Source: Clostridiales bacterium (GTDB taxonomy: Bacteria > Bacillota > Clostridia > Lachnospirales > Lachnospiraceae). From it: DNA of 64,000 nucleotides. A program made the translations under genes and the position numbers. The notes under the pieces are model-generated. The model was not told the origin of the DNA and made no database searches. It worked only from the letters and a program-made list of their open reading frames with translations. Position 1 is the first letter of the stretch, and each line of letters starts with the position of its first letter. This document shows positions 7,421-15,165 of the stretch, piece by piece. The DNA lies in assembly GCA_018374355.1 (NCBI GenBank), contig JAHAFI010000001.1, positions 1-64,000 of the forward strand, read 5' to 3'.

Positions 7421-7595
7421 CCCATCGGTCTATGCCGCAGACACGGTGATTTGGGTCCATTTTGCTCCGTCGCCTTTTGGCAGATCCGTTCGCAAACTCG
7501 CTTCGCTCAAACAGTGCTCCCGTATCTGCCGCTATACTCACAAAATGGACCCAAATCACCTATCGTCTGCGGCATAGACCGATGGGGACGGGAGG
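7412..7595. repeat. Large inverted repeat (arms about 53 and 55 bp), MITE-like
   Basis: Left arm 7412-7464 and right arm 7541-7595 are reverse complements apart from a 2-bp gap and a few mismatches near ACACGG versus GATAGG. Arms read CCTCCCGTCCCCATCGGTCT inward to GGTCCATTTTG. The 76-bp centre contains a nested GGCAGAT/ATCTGCC pair (7479-7485 and 7524-7530). No transposase gene is present. Any transcript would form a very stable hairpin. A non-autonomous mobile element is the simplest reading. Confidence 0.8.
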
Positions 7596-7753
7596 CTGTT
7601 TTTTGGCTGAGGGGAGATGGGAGGAGCAGAAGGGGAGGCATAATTGGCAGGAGGAGAGGTCCAGAATTTGGGGGGAGGTGTAACCTCAGGGGGAGGGGAG
7701 GCATAGGATAGAGTAAAGGATAGGTATAAAGATATGTGAGCGGAGGGTTGGAG
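7596..7753. other. Purine-rich (G-rich) spacer
   Basis: Between the palindrome and the small ORF at 7754 the plus strand is made largely of G and A, with several runs of four to six G (for example near 7670-7705). No gene is seen. It ends with GGAGGG at 7742-7747, the ribosome binding site of the next small ORF. Confidence 0.5.
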
Positions 7754-7912
7754 ATGAGTGGGAAGAGGTTTAAGAAATCACCGCTTTGGGGGCTTAGTTA
7801 TGAGAAGCCGGGGTTGGATCGGAAGATGATGAAAATCCATAAATCGCTGAAGGAATTGGAGGGGGCTTTGACGGATAAGAGTGGAAAAGACAAGGGGAAG
7901 AGGAAAAGATAA
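7754..7912 (+). CDS. Small basic protein, 52 residues, unknown function
   Basis: ATG at 7754 with GGAGGG at 7742-7747 about 6 bp upstream, stop at 7910-7912. The product begins MSGKRFKKSPLWGLSYEKPG and ends in a lysine/arginine-rich tail (DKSGKDKGKRKR). The middle (LDRKMMKIHKSLKELEGALT) would form an amphipathic helix. Overall charge is strongly positive, suggesting nucleic acid or ribosome binding, but that is inference. I do not recognise the family. It may be co-transcribed with trmB or stand alone before the tRNA gene. Being short, it could be spurious, though the binding site and sensible composition argue for it. Confidence 0.5.
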   Translation: MSGKRFKKSPLWGLSYEKPGLDRKMMKIHKSLKELEGALTDKSGKDKGKRKR

Positions 7913-7964
7913 AAACAGAAGATAAAAAAGAACAATAAAAAATAAAAAAATTGTAAAAAACCTC

Positions 7965-7993
7965 TTGCATTTTTGGGAAAGATTTATTATAAT
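7965..7993 (+). promoter_or_regulatory. Promoter of the tRNA-Lys gene
   Basis: -35 TTGCAT (7965-7970), 17-bp spacer, -10 TATAAT (7988-7993); transcription would start about 14-15 bp before the tRNA. Confidence 0.75.
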
Positions 7994-8013
7994 AGTTTTT
8001 GCGTTACAGATAA

Positions 8014-8086
8014 GCGCCTTTAGCTCAGTTGGTAGAGCAGTAGACTCTTAATCTATTTGTCCAGGGTTCGAGTCCCTGAAGGCGCA
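8014..8086 (+). tRNA. tRNA-Lys (anticodon CUU)
   Basis: Cloverleaf can be drawn by hand: acceptor GCGCCTT (8014-8020) with AAGGCGC (8079-8085), D-arm GCTC/GAGC, anticodon stem GTAGA/TCTAT with loop CTCTTAA (anticodon CTT), T-arm CAGGG-TTCGAGT-CCCTG, discriminator A at 8086. The CCA end is not encoded (ACT follows). It reads AAG lysine codons. It has its own promoter and a terminator. Confidence 0.95.
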
Positions 8087-8089
8087 CTA

Positions 8090-8139
8090 GAAGCACTGTT
8101 TTTGCAGACATTGTGAACTGCGGGGACGGTGCTTTTTTG
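8090..8139 (+). terminator. Terminator of tRNA-Lys
   Basis: AAGCAC (8091-8096) pairs with GTGCTT (8129-8134), with an inner GCAG/CTGC stem, followed by a T run. Confidence 0.65.
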
Positions 8140-8228
8140 TGCGTAAAATCAAGGACTTCGAGACTTTTAAAGTTTTTGGTGCCATATGTGGCAGAGATAA
8201 ATGTAGAAAAATTTTTGATTACACTTGA

Positions 8229-9281
8229 TTACACGGATGATGCTTGTAGCGTGGGTTTTGCCTCCCTGCAATATGCAGGATCCAATGTGGTTCCGCCATA
8301 TTCATAGCTGACAGGAAGCAGTGTTAAGGTGGGAAGCGGATCGGAGTCTGCGTCCAAAAGCATAGTTACGCATTTCTTTGCCAAATCGGGCAGTGGCTGA
8401 AGGATAGTGGAAACCATATATTCCTCAGGAGGATAGAATTTTTTTGTTCCGTCGAAACCGATGACCTGAATATCTTCAGGGACAGAATACCCCATTTCTT
8501 TTAATATGCGGATAGCAATGCAGGCGTGATAATCCGTGTTTGCAAAAATCCCATCAAAATCAAGCTGGCCTGTTTCTTTGTTTTGATGTTCGCGGATGAA
8601 AACGGAAATTGCGTCATAGGGAACTTCGGTATCCGGTGCATAAAGGTAGACAGGATCTATATGATATTGGGCGCAAATATCAAGATAACCGTCAAAACGT
8701 TTGTCTGCTTCGCCGGAAAAAGAAGAGTGAAGACCGATAAACGCCGGTTTTTTACAACCGAATTCACATAATTTTTTTACAGCGAGACGCCCGCCTTCGA
8801 AGTTATCAGAGGCGATGCGAGGAATGCTGCGGTTTTCGAACTGACGGTCAAAGGCAATCAGAGGTATATGGTCAGGGACCAAATCGCTGATATCGGAGTA
8901 GGTCAGGGCGATAATTCCATCGGTTTTGTTTTGGGCGGCCAGTGTGATGTAATCCATTTCCTTTTGCGGGATTGTGTCCGAGCAGCACAAAATAAGCTTT
9001 CGGCCCCGTTTGTAGGTTTGCTGTTCGACTTCATAGGCAAAGCTGGCATAAAAGGGCAGTGTGAGGGAAGGGATAATCAAAGTAAGTGTTTTGGTTTTTG
9101 CAGTTTTTAAACCTCTTGCATAGGTATTGACCTGATAGTTTAATTTCTCAATCGCTTCTTCCACTTTGCTTTTATAGGGTTCGCCAACAGACAGTCCATT
9201 GATTACTTTTGAGACAGTTCCCAGAGCAACACCGGCTTCTTTGGCAACGTCTTTCATTGTAGGTGCTGATTTTTTTGTCAT
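8229..9281 (-). CDS. LacI family transcriptional regulator of the fructan locus
   Basis: 350 residues, standard LacI-family length. The N-terminal helix-turn-helix MKDVAKEAGVALGTVSKVINGL (about residues 9-30) includes the conserved hinge region RGLKTAKTKTLTLIIPSL. The remainder is a periplasmic-binding-protein-like sensor with GRLAVKKLCEFGCKKPAFIG and DGIFANTDYHACIAIRILKEMG, expected to bind a sugar or sugar phosphate. It is divergent from the transporter/GH32 operon. The intergenic region holds two TGAAACGTTTCA palindromes, one over this gene's own promoter and one just after the operon promoter, so it most likely represses both. A fructose-containing effector is inferred from the neighbouring GH32 enzymes. 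Confidence 0.9.
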   Translation of the reverse strand: MTKKSAPTMKDVAKEAGVALGTVSKVINGLSVGEPYKSKVEEAIEKLNYQVNTYARGLKTAKTKTLTLIIPSLTLPFYASFAYEVEQQTYKRGRKLILCCSDTIPQKEMDYITLAAQNKTDGIIALTYSDISDLVPDHIPLIAFDRQFENRSIPRIASDNFEGGRLAVKKLCEFGCKKPAFIGLHSSFSGEADKRFDGYLDICAQYHIDPVYLYAPDTEVPYDAISVFIREHQNKETGQLDFDGIFANTDYHACIAIRILKEMGYSVPEDIQVIGFDGTKKFYPPEEYMVSTILQPLPDLAKKCVTMLLDADSDPLPTLTLLPVSYEYGGTTLDPAYCREAKPTLQASSV

Positions 9282-9337
9282 AGTGATTCTCCGTTCTATA
9301 GAAAAATTGGTAATTAAATACTGATTATTTCCACTCT

Positions 9338-9366
9338 ATTATACATGTTTTATGAAACGTTTCATA
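9338..9366 (-). promoter_or_regulatory. Operator O1 and promoter of the lacI-type gene
   Basis: A 16-bp perfect palindrome TATGAAACGTTTCATA (9351-9366) lies beside a minus-strand -10 TATAAT (complement of 9338-9343) and covers its -35 position. This is a typical LacI-family operator (central CG) and suggests autoregulation. Confidence 0.75.
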
Positions 9367-9440
9367 TGTGAAAAATACATAAAAAATCCAAAAATAAATT
9401 GTAAAATAATTACAAAATTGCAGATAAACATAATAAACAG

Positions 9441-9469
9441 TTGACTTTGCAAAGGAAAGGCAGTATTGT
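9441..9469 (+). promoter_or_regulatory. Promoter of the fructan transport operon
   Basis: -35 TTGACT (9441-9446), 17-bp spacer, -10 TATTGT (9464-9469). The expected transcription start is near 9476, directly before operator O2. Confidence 0.7.
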
Positions 9470-9483
9470 GTGATTAAGAAGCT

Positions 9484-9497
9484 GTGAAACGTTTCAC
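9484..9497 (+). promoter_or_regulatory. Operator O2 of the fructan operon
   Basis: Perfect palindrome GTGAAACGTTTCAC lies at about +8 to +21 of the predicted transcript, where bound repressor would block initiation. Its centre is 132 bp from the centre of O1, so looping is possible. The core TGAAACGTTTCA is shared with O1; catabolite control protein CcpA sites look similar and cannot be excluded. Confidence 0.75.
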
Positions 9498-9517
9498 GTA
9501 AAATGGAGGATGCACAT

Positions 9518-10468
9518 ATGAAAGCTGCAAAGAAAAAAATGAAAGGAGTTACGGTGAGTAACAGGCCGCTTGGGCAAAGAATTTTGTCCTGCTGGCAATT
9601 GTATTTGCTGTTGCTTCCGGGAATTGTACTGACCATCGTGTACAAGTACATTCCGATGTATGGAGTACAGATTGCATTTAGGGATTACAACGCAGTATTG
9701 GGATTTTCAGGAAGTCCATGGGTAGGATGGAAATGGTTTGAAAAATTTTTCACCAACTACAAGAGCTGGGACATGATTAAAAATACAGTATTGTTGAGTC
9801 TGTATACGATTTTATGGACCTTCCCGATACCGATTATTCTTTCACTTGTTATGAATCAACTGCGGTTTAAACGATTTAAAAAGATTGCACAGACAATCCT
9901 TTATGCACCGCATTTTGTATCTATCATGATTGTGTGCGGTATGCTGCGTATTTTTCTCTCTCCTTACGGCGGGCTGATTACAACAATCACTGCAGCGCTG
10001 GGAGGAGACACATCAATTGGCCTGTTGGATCAGGCAGAGAATTTCAGAAGTATTTACATTGCTTCTGCTATCTGGCAGGATGCAGGCTGGGGAATGATCA
10101 TTTACATGGCTACATTGTCAAGTGTGGATGCATCTCTGCACGAGGCGGCAAAAGTAGACGGAGCAAATACATGGAAGAGGATTCTTCACATTGATCTTCC
10201 GGCGCTGGTGCCTATGATTATGATTCAGTTGATTATGTCTTTTGGAAGCTTAATGAATGTGGGATTTGAAAAAGCATTTCTTCTCCAGACAGATCTGAAT
10301 AAGGCAACTTCTGAAATTATAGCAACCTATGTATATGAACAAGGTATGCTGAAATCTATGTACAGTTTTTCGACAGCAGTTGGGCTGTTCAATACAGCCG
10401 TAAACATTATACTTTTGATTATCGTAAATAAAGTTGCAAAGAAAACTGCTGATATCAGTTTCATATAA
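9518..10468 (+). CDS. Sugar ABC transporter permease, LplB type
   Basis: 316 residues. The ATG at 9518 is preferred over 9503 because GGAGG lies at 9505-9509, 8 bp before it. Six membrane segments are expected, starting with QLYLLLLPGIVLTIVYKYIP. The EAA loop for the ATPase contact is visible as SSVDASLHEAAKVDGANTWKRILHIDLPAL. The early block YKYIPMYGVQIAFRDYN is typical of the LplB/COG4209 group that imports oligosaccharides. It pairs with the next permease. There is no ATPase gene in this operon; members of this class usually share a MsmX-type ATPase, and one is at 52180-53283. The substrate is likely a fructan oligosaccharide given the GH32 genes downstream. Confidence 0.9.
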   Translation: MKAAKKKMKGVTVSNRPLGQRILSCWQLYLLLLPGIVLTIVYKYIPMYGVQIAFRDYNAVLGFSGSPWVGWKWFEKFFTNYKSWDMIKNTVLLSLYTILWTFPIPIILSLVMNQLRFKRFKKIAQTILYAPHFVSIMIVCGMLRIFLSPYGGLITTITAALGGDTSIGLLDQAENFRSIYIASAIWQDAGWGMIIYMATLSSVDASLHEAAKVDGANTWKRILHIDLPALVPMIMIQLIMSFGSLMNVGFEKAFLLQTDLNKATSEIIATYVYEQGMLKSMYSFSTAVGLFNTAVNIILLIIVNKVAKKTADISFI

Positions 10469-10491
10469 ATTTCAGAGAGGGAGGATGGATT

Positions 10492-11403
10492 ATGCAGAGG
10501 AAAACAAGTAAAAGCGGAAGTGTAGTCCGCGGGTCAGACAGAGCAATAGAAATCGTCATGATGGCAATGATTATAGTATTTTTAATCATTGTACTCTATC
10601 CGCTGTATTACGTTGTAATTGCTTCCGTTTCGGACCCGTATGATGTATATGCGGGAAAAACTTTCCTTTTGCCGTCAGGATTTACACTGGAGGGATACCT
10701 GAGGGTTTTCAAGGAAGAGGCAATTGCAACAGGTTATATAAATAGTATTATCTATACTGTGCTGGGAACAGTAATTACAACGGCGCTGGTTATTATGACG
10801 GCTTTCCCTCTTTCAAAAAAGGAGATGCCGGGAAGAAAAGGAATTATGATTTTTTATCTGATTACAATGTATTTTTCTGGTGGTTTGATTCCTACATATC
10901 TGATTGTTGCAAAAACAGGCTTACTGAATTCCATATGGGCTTTGATTCTTCCGGGAGGCGTATCAGTATTTAATGTTATTGTGGCAAGGACGTATTTTGA
11001 AAGCAGTATTCCGCAGGAAATGTATGAAGCAGCAAAAATTGACGGGTGCGGGCATTTTAAAACATTTATGCGAATTGTTATTCCATTGTCGAAACCGATT
11101 ATTGCGGTTATGGTGATTTTTGCCATGGTAGCGTTTTGGAATGACTGGTTTACATCTTTGATTTATATGAGCGACAAAGCAAGATATCCATTGCAGCTTG
11201 CCCTTCGCCAGATTTTAATCCAGAGTCAGGCATCTGCTACGGCGATGAGTGGAATGACCGGAGGGTATGCAGAGGCCAACCGCATTACGGAGCTGATTAA
11301 ATTTTCATCCATGGTAGTGGGTGCGGTGCCGATGCTGATTGCATATCCGTTTGTGCAGAAATATTTTGAAAAGGGCCTGATGGTTGGGGCTGTTAAAGGA
11401 TAA
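10492..11403 (+). CDS. Sugar ABC transporter permease, YtcP type (carbohydrate CUT1 group)
   Basis: 303 residues with GGGAGG 8 bp before the ATG. Six predicted membrane segments, beginning IEIVMMAMIIVFLIIVLYPLYYVVIAS. The EAA motif is QEMYEAAKIDGCGHFKTFMRIVIPLSKP. The PLYYVVIASVSDPYDVYAGKTFLLPSGFTLEGY start and the YPFVQKYFEKGLMVGAVKG end are hallmarks of the second permease in LplB/YtcP systems (COG0395). It lies 23 bp after the first permease and 44 bp before the binding lipoprotein, so the three form one operon. Confidence 0.9.
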   Translation: MQRKTSKSGSVVRGSDRAIEIVMMAMIIVFLIIVLYPLYYVVIASVSDPYDVYAGKTFLLPSGFTLEGYLRVFKEEAIATGYINSIIYTVLGTVITTALVIMTAFPLSKKEMPGRKGIMIFYLITMYFSGGLIPTYLIVAKTGLLNSIWALILPGGVSVFNVIVARTYFESSIPQEMYEAAKIDGCGHFKTFMRIVIPLSKPIIAVMVIFAMVAFWNDWFTSLIYMSDKARYPLQLALRQILIQSQASATAMSGMTGGYAEANRITELIKFSSMVVGAVPMLIAYPFVQKYFEKGLMVGAVKG

Positions 11404-11447
11404 TAAAAAATAAATGGTTCAGCGTTTGCTGGGAAAGGGAGAACATA

Positions 11448-13046
11448 ATGAGAAAATTTATTAGAAAAACGATAAGTATATTGTTGGTATCAAGTATGGC
11501 AGCAAGTATGGCAGCATGTGGGAAAAAAGAGGAAACAAGGATTGACACAAATGTTAAAGAATTTAATATTTTTGCCGGTATCGGTGCGTTGTCACCGGAT
11601 AATTCGGAGAAACCGGTGGTTCAGCAGATGAATGAAAATATGGGAGTTACGATCAACTGGAATTGTGCTTCAGGGGACACACTGACAGAGAAGAAAAATC
11701 TGATGCTGAACTCAGGGACCAATATGCCGGATGCATTTATGGGCGCATCGTTGACAGATTATGAAATCATTACGAACGGAAACAATGGGGTTTTTATCCC
11801 TCTGGAGAATTACATTAATGAGGAAACGATGCCTAATCTGAGTAAATTAGTTGAAGAGCGACCGGAACTTCTGGCCACATGTACAATGCCGGATGGTCAT
11901 ATTTACACCTTGCCTACAATCTCTGAAATGGGATTTACATATACTGACGGAAATGATTATTATTTGGGAGCAATCCCCCAGTTTATGGCGATTAACAGAG
12001 CATGGCTGGATGCTGTCAATATGGAGATGCCGACTACAATTGATGAACTGCATGATGTTCTGGTTGCATTTAAAGAAAATGACTGCAATGGAAATGGCGA
12101 TTCCACAGATGAAATTCCGTTATCGTTTGAATGGAACCACTGGTGTGCTGGTATGACTTCCCTGTTCTCAGCATTTGGTTTTACGGATTATAATGCGGAT
12201 CACCGTGCAATTAAAGACGGAGAGGTTTATTTTCAGGCAGCCACAGAAAATTATAAAGAAGCCATGAAATATTTCCATGAATGGTATGCGGAAGGTTTGA
12301 TTGATATAGAAGCCTTTTCGCAGGATGACAGTCAGTATATTGCCAAGGGTTCAGGAGAAGATGCAAGACTGGGCGTATTTTCATGGTGGGAGATTCCGGA
12401 AGTAGTAGGTGAGCATGCAGATGAATATGAATATCTGACATTTTTGTCCGGAGAAGACGGAACGCTTGGCGTAAATCTGAATGAACAGGGAACTACAGGA
12501 CATGATCGCTTTGCAGTTACCAGTACGTGTAAAAATCCGGAATTGCTGATGAAATGGGTGGATCAGTGCTATGATCCGATAATGAGTATGCAGATTATTT
12601 ACGGACCAATTGGCGAATATTTTGAAGAAGAGCCGGATGAAAATGGTGTATATGTAGAGGCAGAAGGAGCAGGCGGAGACCTGAAAGCGAAAACAGAGTT
12701 ATGGGCGCCGAACAGACAGCTTAGTACGGACTTTGGCACATACTATTACATGGAAGAACGGGCAAAGCAGAGAATGGAAGACCTTTCAAATATCTGGTTT
12801 GAAAAAGTTGATAATTTCGAGTATTATCCGAGTGTTGTTTATTCTCTGGAAGAAACAGATACCATTAACGAATACATCAGCGATATTAAAGACTATGTAT
12901 CAGAAACATCAGCTAAATGGATTACAAATGGCGGAGTAGAGGAAGAATGGGATGCTTATGTGAATCAACTGGAAAAGATAGGTGTTAAAGAAGTGGTAGC
13001 AGCATGGCAGTCTGCTTACGATCGTTATGCGGAAGAGGTAAAATAA
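11448..13046 (+). CDS. Extracellular sugar-binding lipoprotein of the ABC transporter
   Basis: 532 residues. The N-terminus (MRKFIRKTISILLVSSMAAS, lipobox SMAAC with Cys24) is a lipoprotein signal; the protein would be anchored on the outer face of the membrane. Body features: NSGTNMPDAFMGASLTDYEI, INRAWLDAVNMEMPTTIDELHDVLVAFKENDCNGNGDSTDEIPLSF, characteristic of the large LplA-type solute-binding proteins (COG1653) that partner LplB/YtcP permeases. The calcium-like DCNGNGDSTDE segment is common in this group. A terminator-like hairpin at 13056-13090 follows and should raise the level of this protein relative to the enzymes behind it. Confidence 0.88.
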   Translation: MRKFIRKTISILLVSSMAASMAACGKKEETRIDTNVKEFNIFAGIGALSPDNSEKPVVQQMNENMGVTINWNCASGDTLTEKKNLMLNSGTNMPDAFMGASLTDYEIITNGNNGVFIPLENYINEETMPNLSKLVEERPELLATCTMPDGHIYTLPTISEMGFTYTDGNDYYLGAIPQFMAINRAWLDAVNMEMPTTIDELHDVLVAFKENDCNGNGDSTDEIPLSFEWNHWCAGMTSLFSAFGFTDYNADHRAIKDGEVYFQAATENYKEAMKYFHEWYAEGLIDIEAFSQDDSQYIAKGSGEDARLGVFSWWEIPEVVGEHADEYEYLTFLSGEDGTLGVNLNEQGTTGHDRFAVTSTCKNPELLMKWVDQCYDPIMSMQIIYGPIGEYFEEEPDENGVYVEAEGAGGDLKAKTELWAPNRQLSTDFGTYYYMEERAKQRMEDLSNIWFEKVDNFEYYPSVVYSLEETDTINEYISDIKDYVSETSAKWITNGGVEEEWDAYVNQLEKIGVKEVVAAWQSAYDRYAEEVK

Positions 13047-13055
13047 ACTTTAAAG

Positions 13056-13090
13056 AAATGCCAGTCATCCGCCGGATGTCTGGCATTTTG
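13056..13090 (+). terminator. Intra-operon terminator/attenuating hairpin
   Basis: AAATGCCAG (13056-13064) pairs with CTGGCATTT (13080-13088), inner CATCCG/CGGATG; followed by TTG. The short T run suggests partial termination or mRNA 3'-end protection between the binding protein and the GH32 genes. Confidence 0.6.
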
Positions 13091-13125
13091 GGCATACAGA
13101 AATTGGGAAGGAGGAGTTGGAAAAG

Positions 13126-15141
13126 TTGAGAAAGAACTATCAATTAGAACTGAACGGATATTCAAATTTTCTGACAGGAGTAAGTCAGGAGAAAATAATA
13201 GAAAATTTTACAATTACGTTCCTGTTTACGCCGTATACTTATGAAACAGGGATGAGCGGTATTTTTAGCGCCTTTTGTGAGAGAGATAAAAACGGGTTTG
13301 CGCTGGGAATTGGCAAGAAGGGAAAAGTAACAGTAAAAATCGGTTTTGGAACAATGATTTTTAAAATGGAAAGTCTGGAATCACATCTGGAATACCAAAC
13401 CCCCAATATTGTTACGGTAGCTTTCTGGGGAACTGCAGGGTGGTGTGATTTATCTGTGAATGGTAAATTATCTAACAGAAAACAGTTTCCAAGGCACAGT
13501 AAAGCGATAATACCGGCGGGCAAATATTATATCGGAAAATATGTGGATGGAAATGAAGCATTAAAGAGTACAAAACATGGAATTTTCCACGGGAAACTTA
13601 GTTTTGTAGAATTTGAAGAAGCTTATATTTCTTATGACAAAGTTCTGGCATTCCAGAAAAAGCATGGTCGAAAGACAGAAAAAATAAACCTATATGAAAA
13701 TCAGAAAGTAAAAGAGGATATATATCGTCCGGGTTTTCATCTGATGCCGCCGGGAAAATGGATGAACGAACCCCATGCACCGTTTTTTTATAAGGGAAGA
13801 TATCATATTTTTTATCAGGCAAATCCGCATGCGCCGGTATGGGATAATCTCTGCTGGGGCCATCTGGTCAGTGAGGATATGATGCAGTGGGAAGATGGGG
13901 GAATTGCTCTTTGTCCGGATGAAAAATCCTCAAAAAAGGAACTGGAAGATATAGATATTGATGGCTGCTGGTCGGGAAGTGCCTGCATGGATAAAAATGG
14001 AAATCCGATACTTTTTTACACAGCGGGAGATAACAGCAGGCTGCCGAATCAAAGTATTGCTGTTGCGCTTCCGCAAGATATAGGGGATCCATATCTTAGA
14101 AAATGGATAAAGCAAGGCGTTATTCTGAGACAGTCACAGACGGAAGGATTTCTGGGGGAATATAGAGATCCATTCGTTTTTCGCAGAGGAGATATTTATC
14201 ATGTTCTTGTGGGGACAGGAGATGGGGAAAACGGCGGCGGAAATGTTTTGGTGTATACAAGTGAGAATCTGAAAGATTTCACATGTCATGGTTTCCTGAT
14301 GGAATATGAATATGAAAAATGTAAAGAGGTGGGACATGTATGGGAGCTTCCTGTTTTACTTCCGTTAAATGATGAAAAAGGAGAATATGTTTGTGATATT
14401 CTGTTGTTTTGCGCCTGCCAGATTGAGTCGGAAGTAGTGGAAACCTACTATTTTCTGGGTAAATATGATGAGAGTGTAAAGAAATTTTGCAAATTTCATG
14501 AAATACCAATGCTCATTGATCTGGGGGATGGAACTTTCACGGGTCCCAGTGGATTTGTGACACTGGAAGGAAGAAGCATCGTATTTACAATCGCACAGGG
14601 GAAAAGGAATCCGGAAGAGGAATATGGAGCCGGATGGGCGCACAATGGAGGAATGCCGGTGGAGCTTTCTGTTAGCCAAGATCAGCTTCGTATTTCCCCC
14701 ATTTGCGAAGCAAAGAAATATTTCACAGCATTACTGAAAGATGTGAATATTCCAAAAGATGATAAAGAAAATGACGGATTAGATGAAATTTTGCTGCTGG
14801 AAAACAGAGTAGAAGTAAATGCAGACGGTGATTTTCTGGAGTTCTTACTTGATTTTGGTTCGGACTTTTGGAAGATATCTTATGACCGCAGGACACAGAT
14901 TTTTCAGGCAATACTTGGAAGTACCGGAGAAGTTATTTCCAAATACAGGAGCAGAGAGGATCTTGTAGATATTTCGGAAAAAAACATCGAGATGGAATGT
15001 TATATAGACCATTCACTGACAGAAATTTATCTGAATCACAAAAAAAGTATGACTTTGAGAAACTACCGATATGAGAAGGGATACCGTATGACGGCAAGAG
15101 CTGGCGGAGACTGCCGGGTAAAAGTATGGGAGTATCGGTAA
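13126..15141 (+). CDS. GH32 family glycosidase with N-terminal LamG-like domain and Glu at the usual nucleophile position
   Basis: About 671 residues from the TTG at 13126; another TTG at 13117 sits only 2 bp after the AGGAGG site, so 13126 (11 bp) is preferred. No ATG fits. Residues 1-190 have the beta-sandwich look of a LamG/concanavalin-like domain (FTITFLFTPYTYETGMSGIFSAF ... WCDLSVNG). The GH32 five-blade domain follows: WMNEPHAPFFYKGRYHIFYQ in place of the usual WMNDPNG, YRDPFVFRRG (RDP motif) and GHVWELPVLLP (acid/base Glu of the EC/EL motif). The Asp nucleophile is thus replaced by Glu (codon 13768-13770). Without a signal peptide it should be cytoplasmic, acting on imported oligosaccharides. 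A beta-fructosidase-like activity is inferred; the change might alter specificity. Confidence 0.85.
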   Translation: MRKNYQLELNGYSNFLTGVSQEKIIENFTITFLFTPYTYETGMSGIFSAFCERDKNGFALGIGKKGKVTVKIGFGTMIFKMESLESHLEYQTPNIVTVAFWGTAGWCDLSVNGKLSNRKQFPRHSKAIIPAGKYYIGKYVDGNEALKSTKHGIFHGKLSFVEFEEAYISYDKVLAFQKKHGRKTEKINLYENQKVKEDIYRPGFHLMPPGKWMNEPHAPFFYKGRYHIFYQANPHAPVWDNLCWGHLVSEDMMQWEDGGIALCPDEKSSKKELEDIDIDGCWSGSACMDKNGNPILFYTAGDNSRLPNQSIAVALPQDIGDPYLRKWIKQGVILRQSQTEGFLGEYRDPFVFRRGDIYHVLVGTGDGENGGGNVLVYTSENLKDFTCHGFLMEYEYEKCKEVGHVWELPVLLPLNDEKGEYVCDILLFCACQIESEVVETYYFLGKYDESVKKFCKFHEIPMLIDLGDGTFTGPSGFVTLEGRSIVFTIAQGKRNPEEEYGAGWAHNGGMPVELSVSQDQLRISPICEAKKYFTALLKDVNIPKDDKENDGLDEILLLENRVEVNADGDFLEFLLDFGSDFWKISYDRRTQIFQAILGSTGEVISKYRSREDLVDISEKNIEMECYIDHSLTEIYLNHKKSMTLRNYRYEKGYRMTARAGGDCRVKVWEYR

Positions 15142-15165
15142 ATGATGACGGGAGGAAAATATACA

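Noticed and set aside
7385..7595. Insertion sequence
   Set aside because: No transposase or transposase remnant within or near the palindrome.
7379..7711. Several frames of 65-110 codons across the large palindrome
   Set aside because: Created by the inverted repeat on both strands; the peptides are low-complexity and lack ribosome sites.
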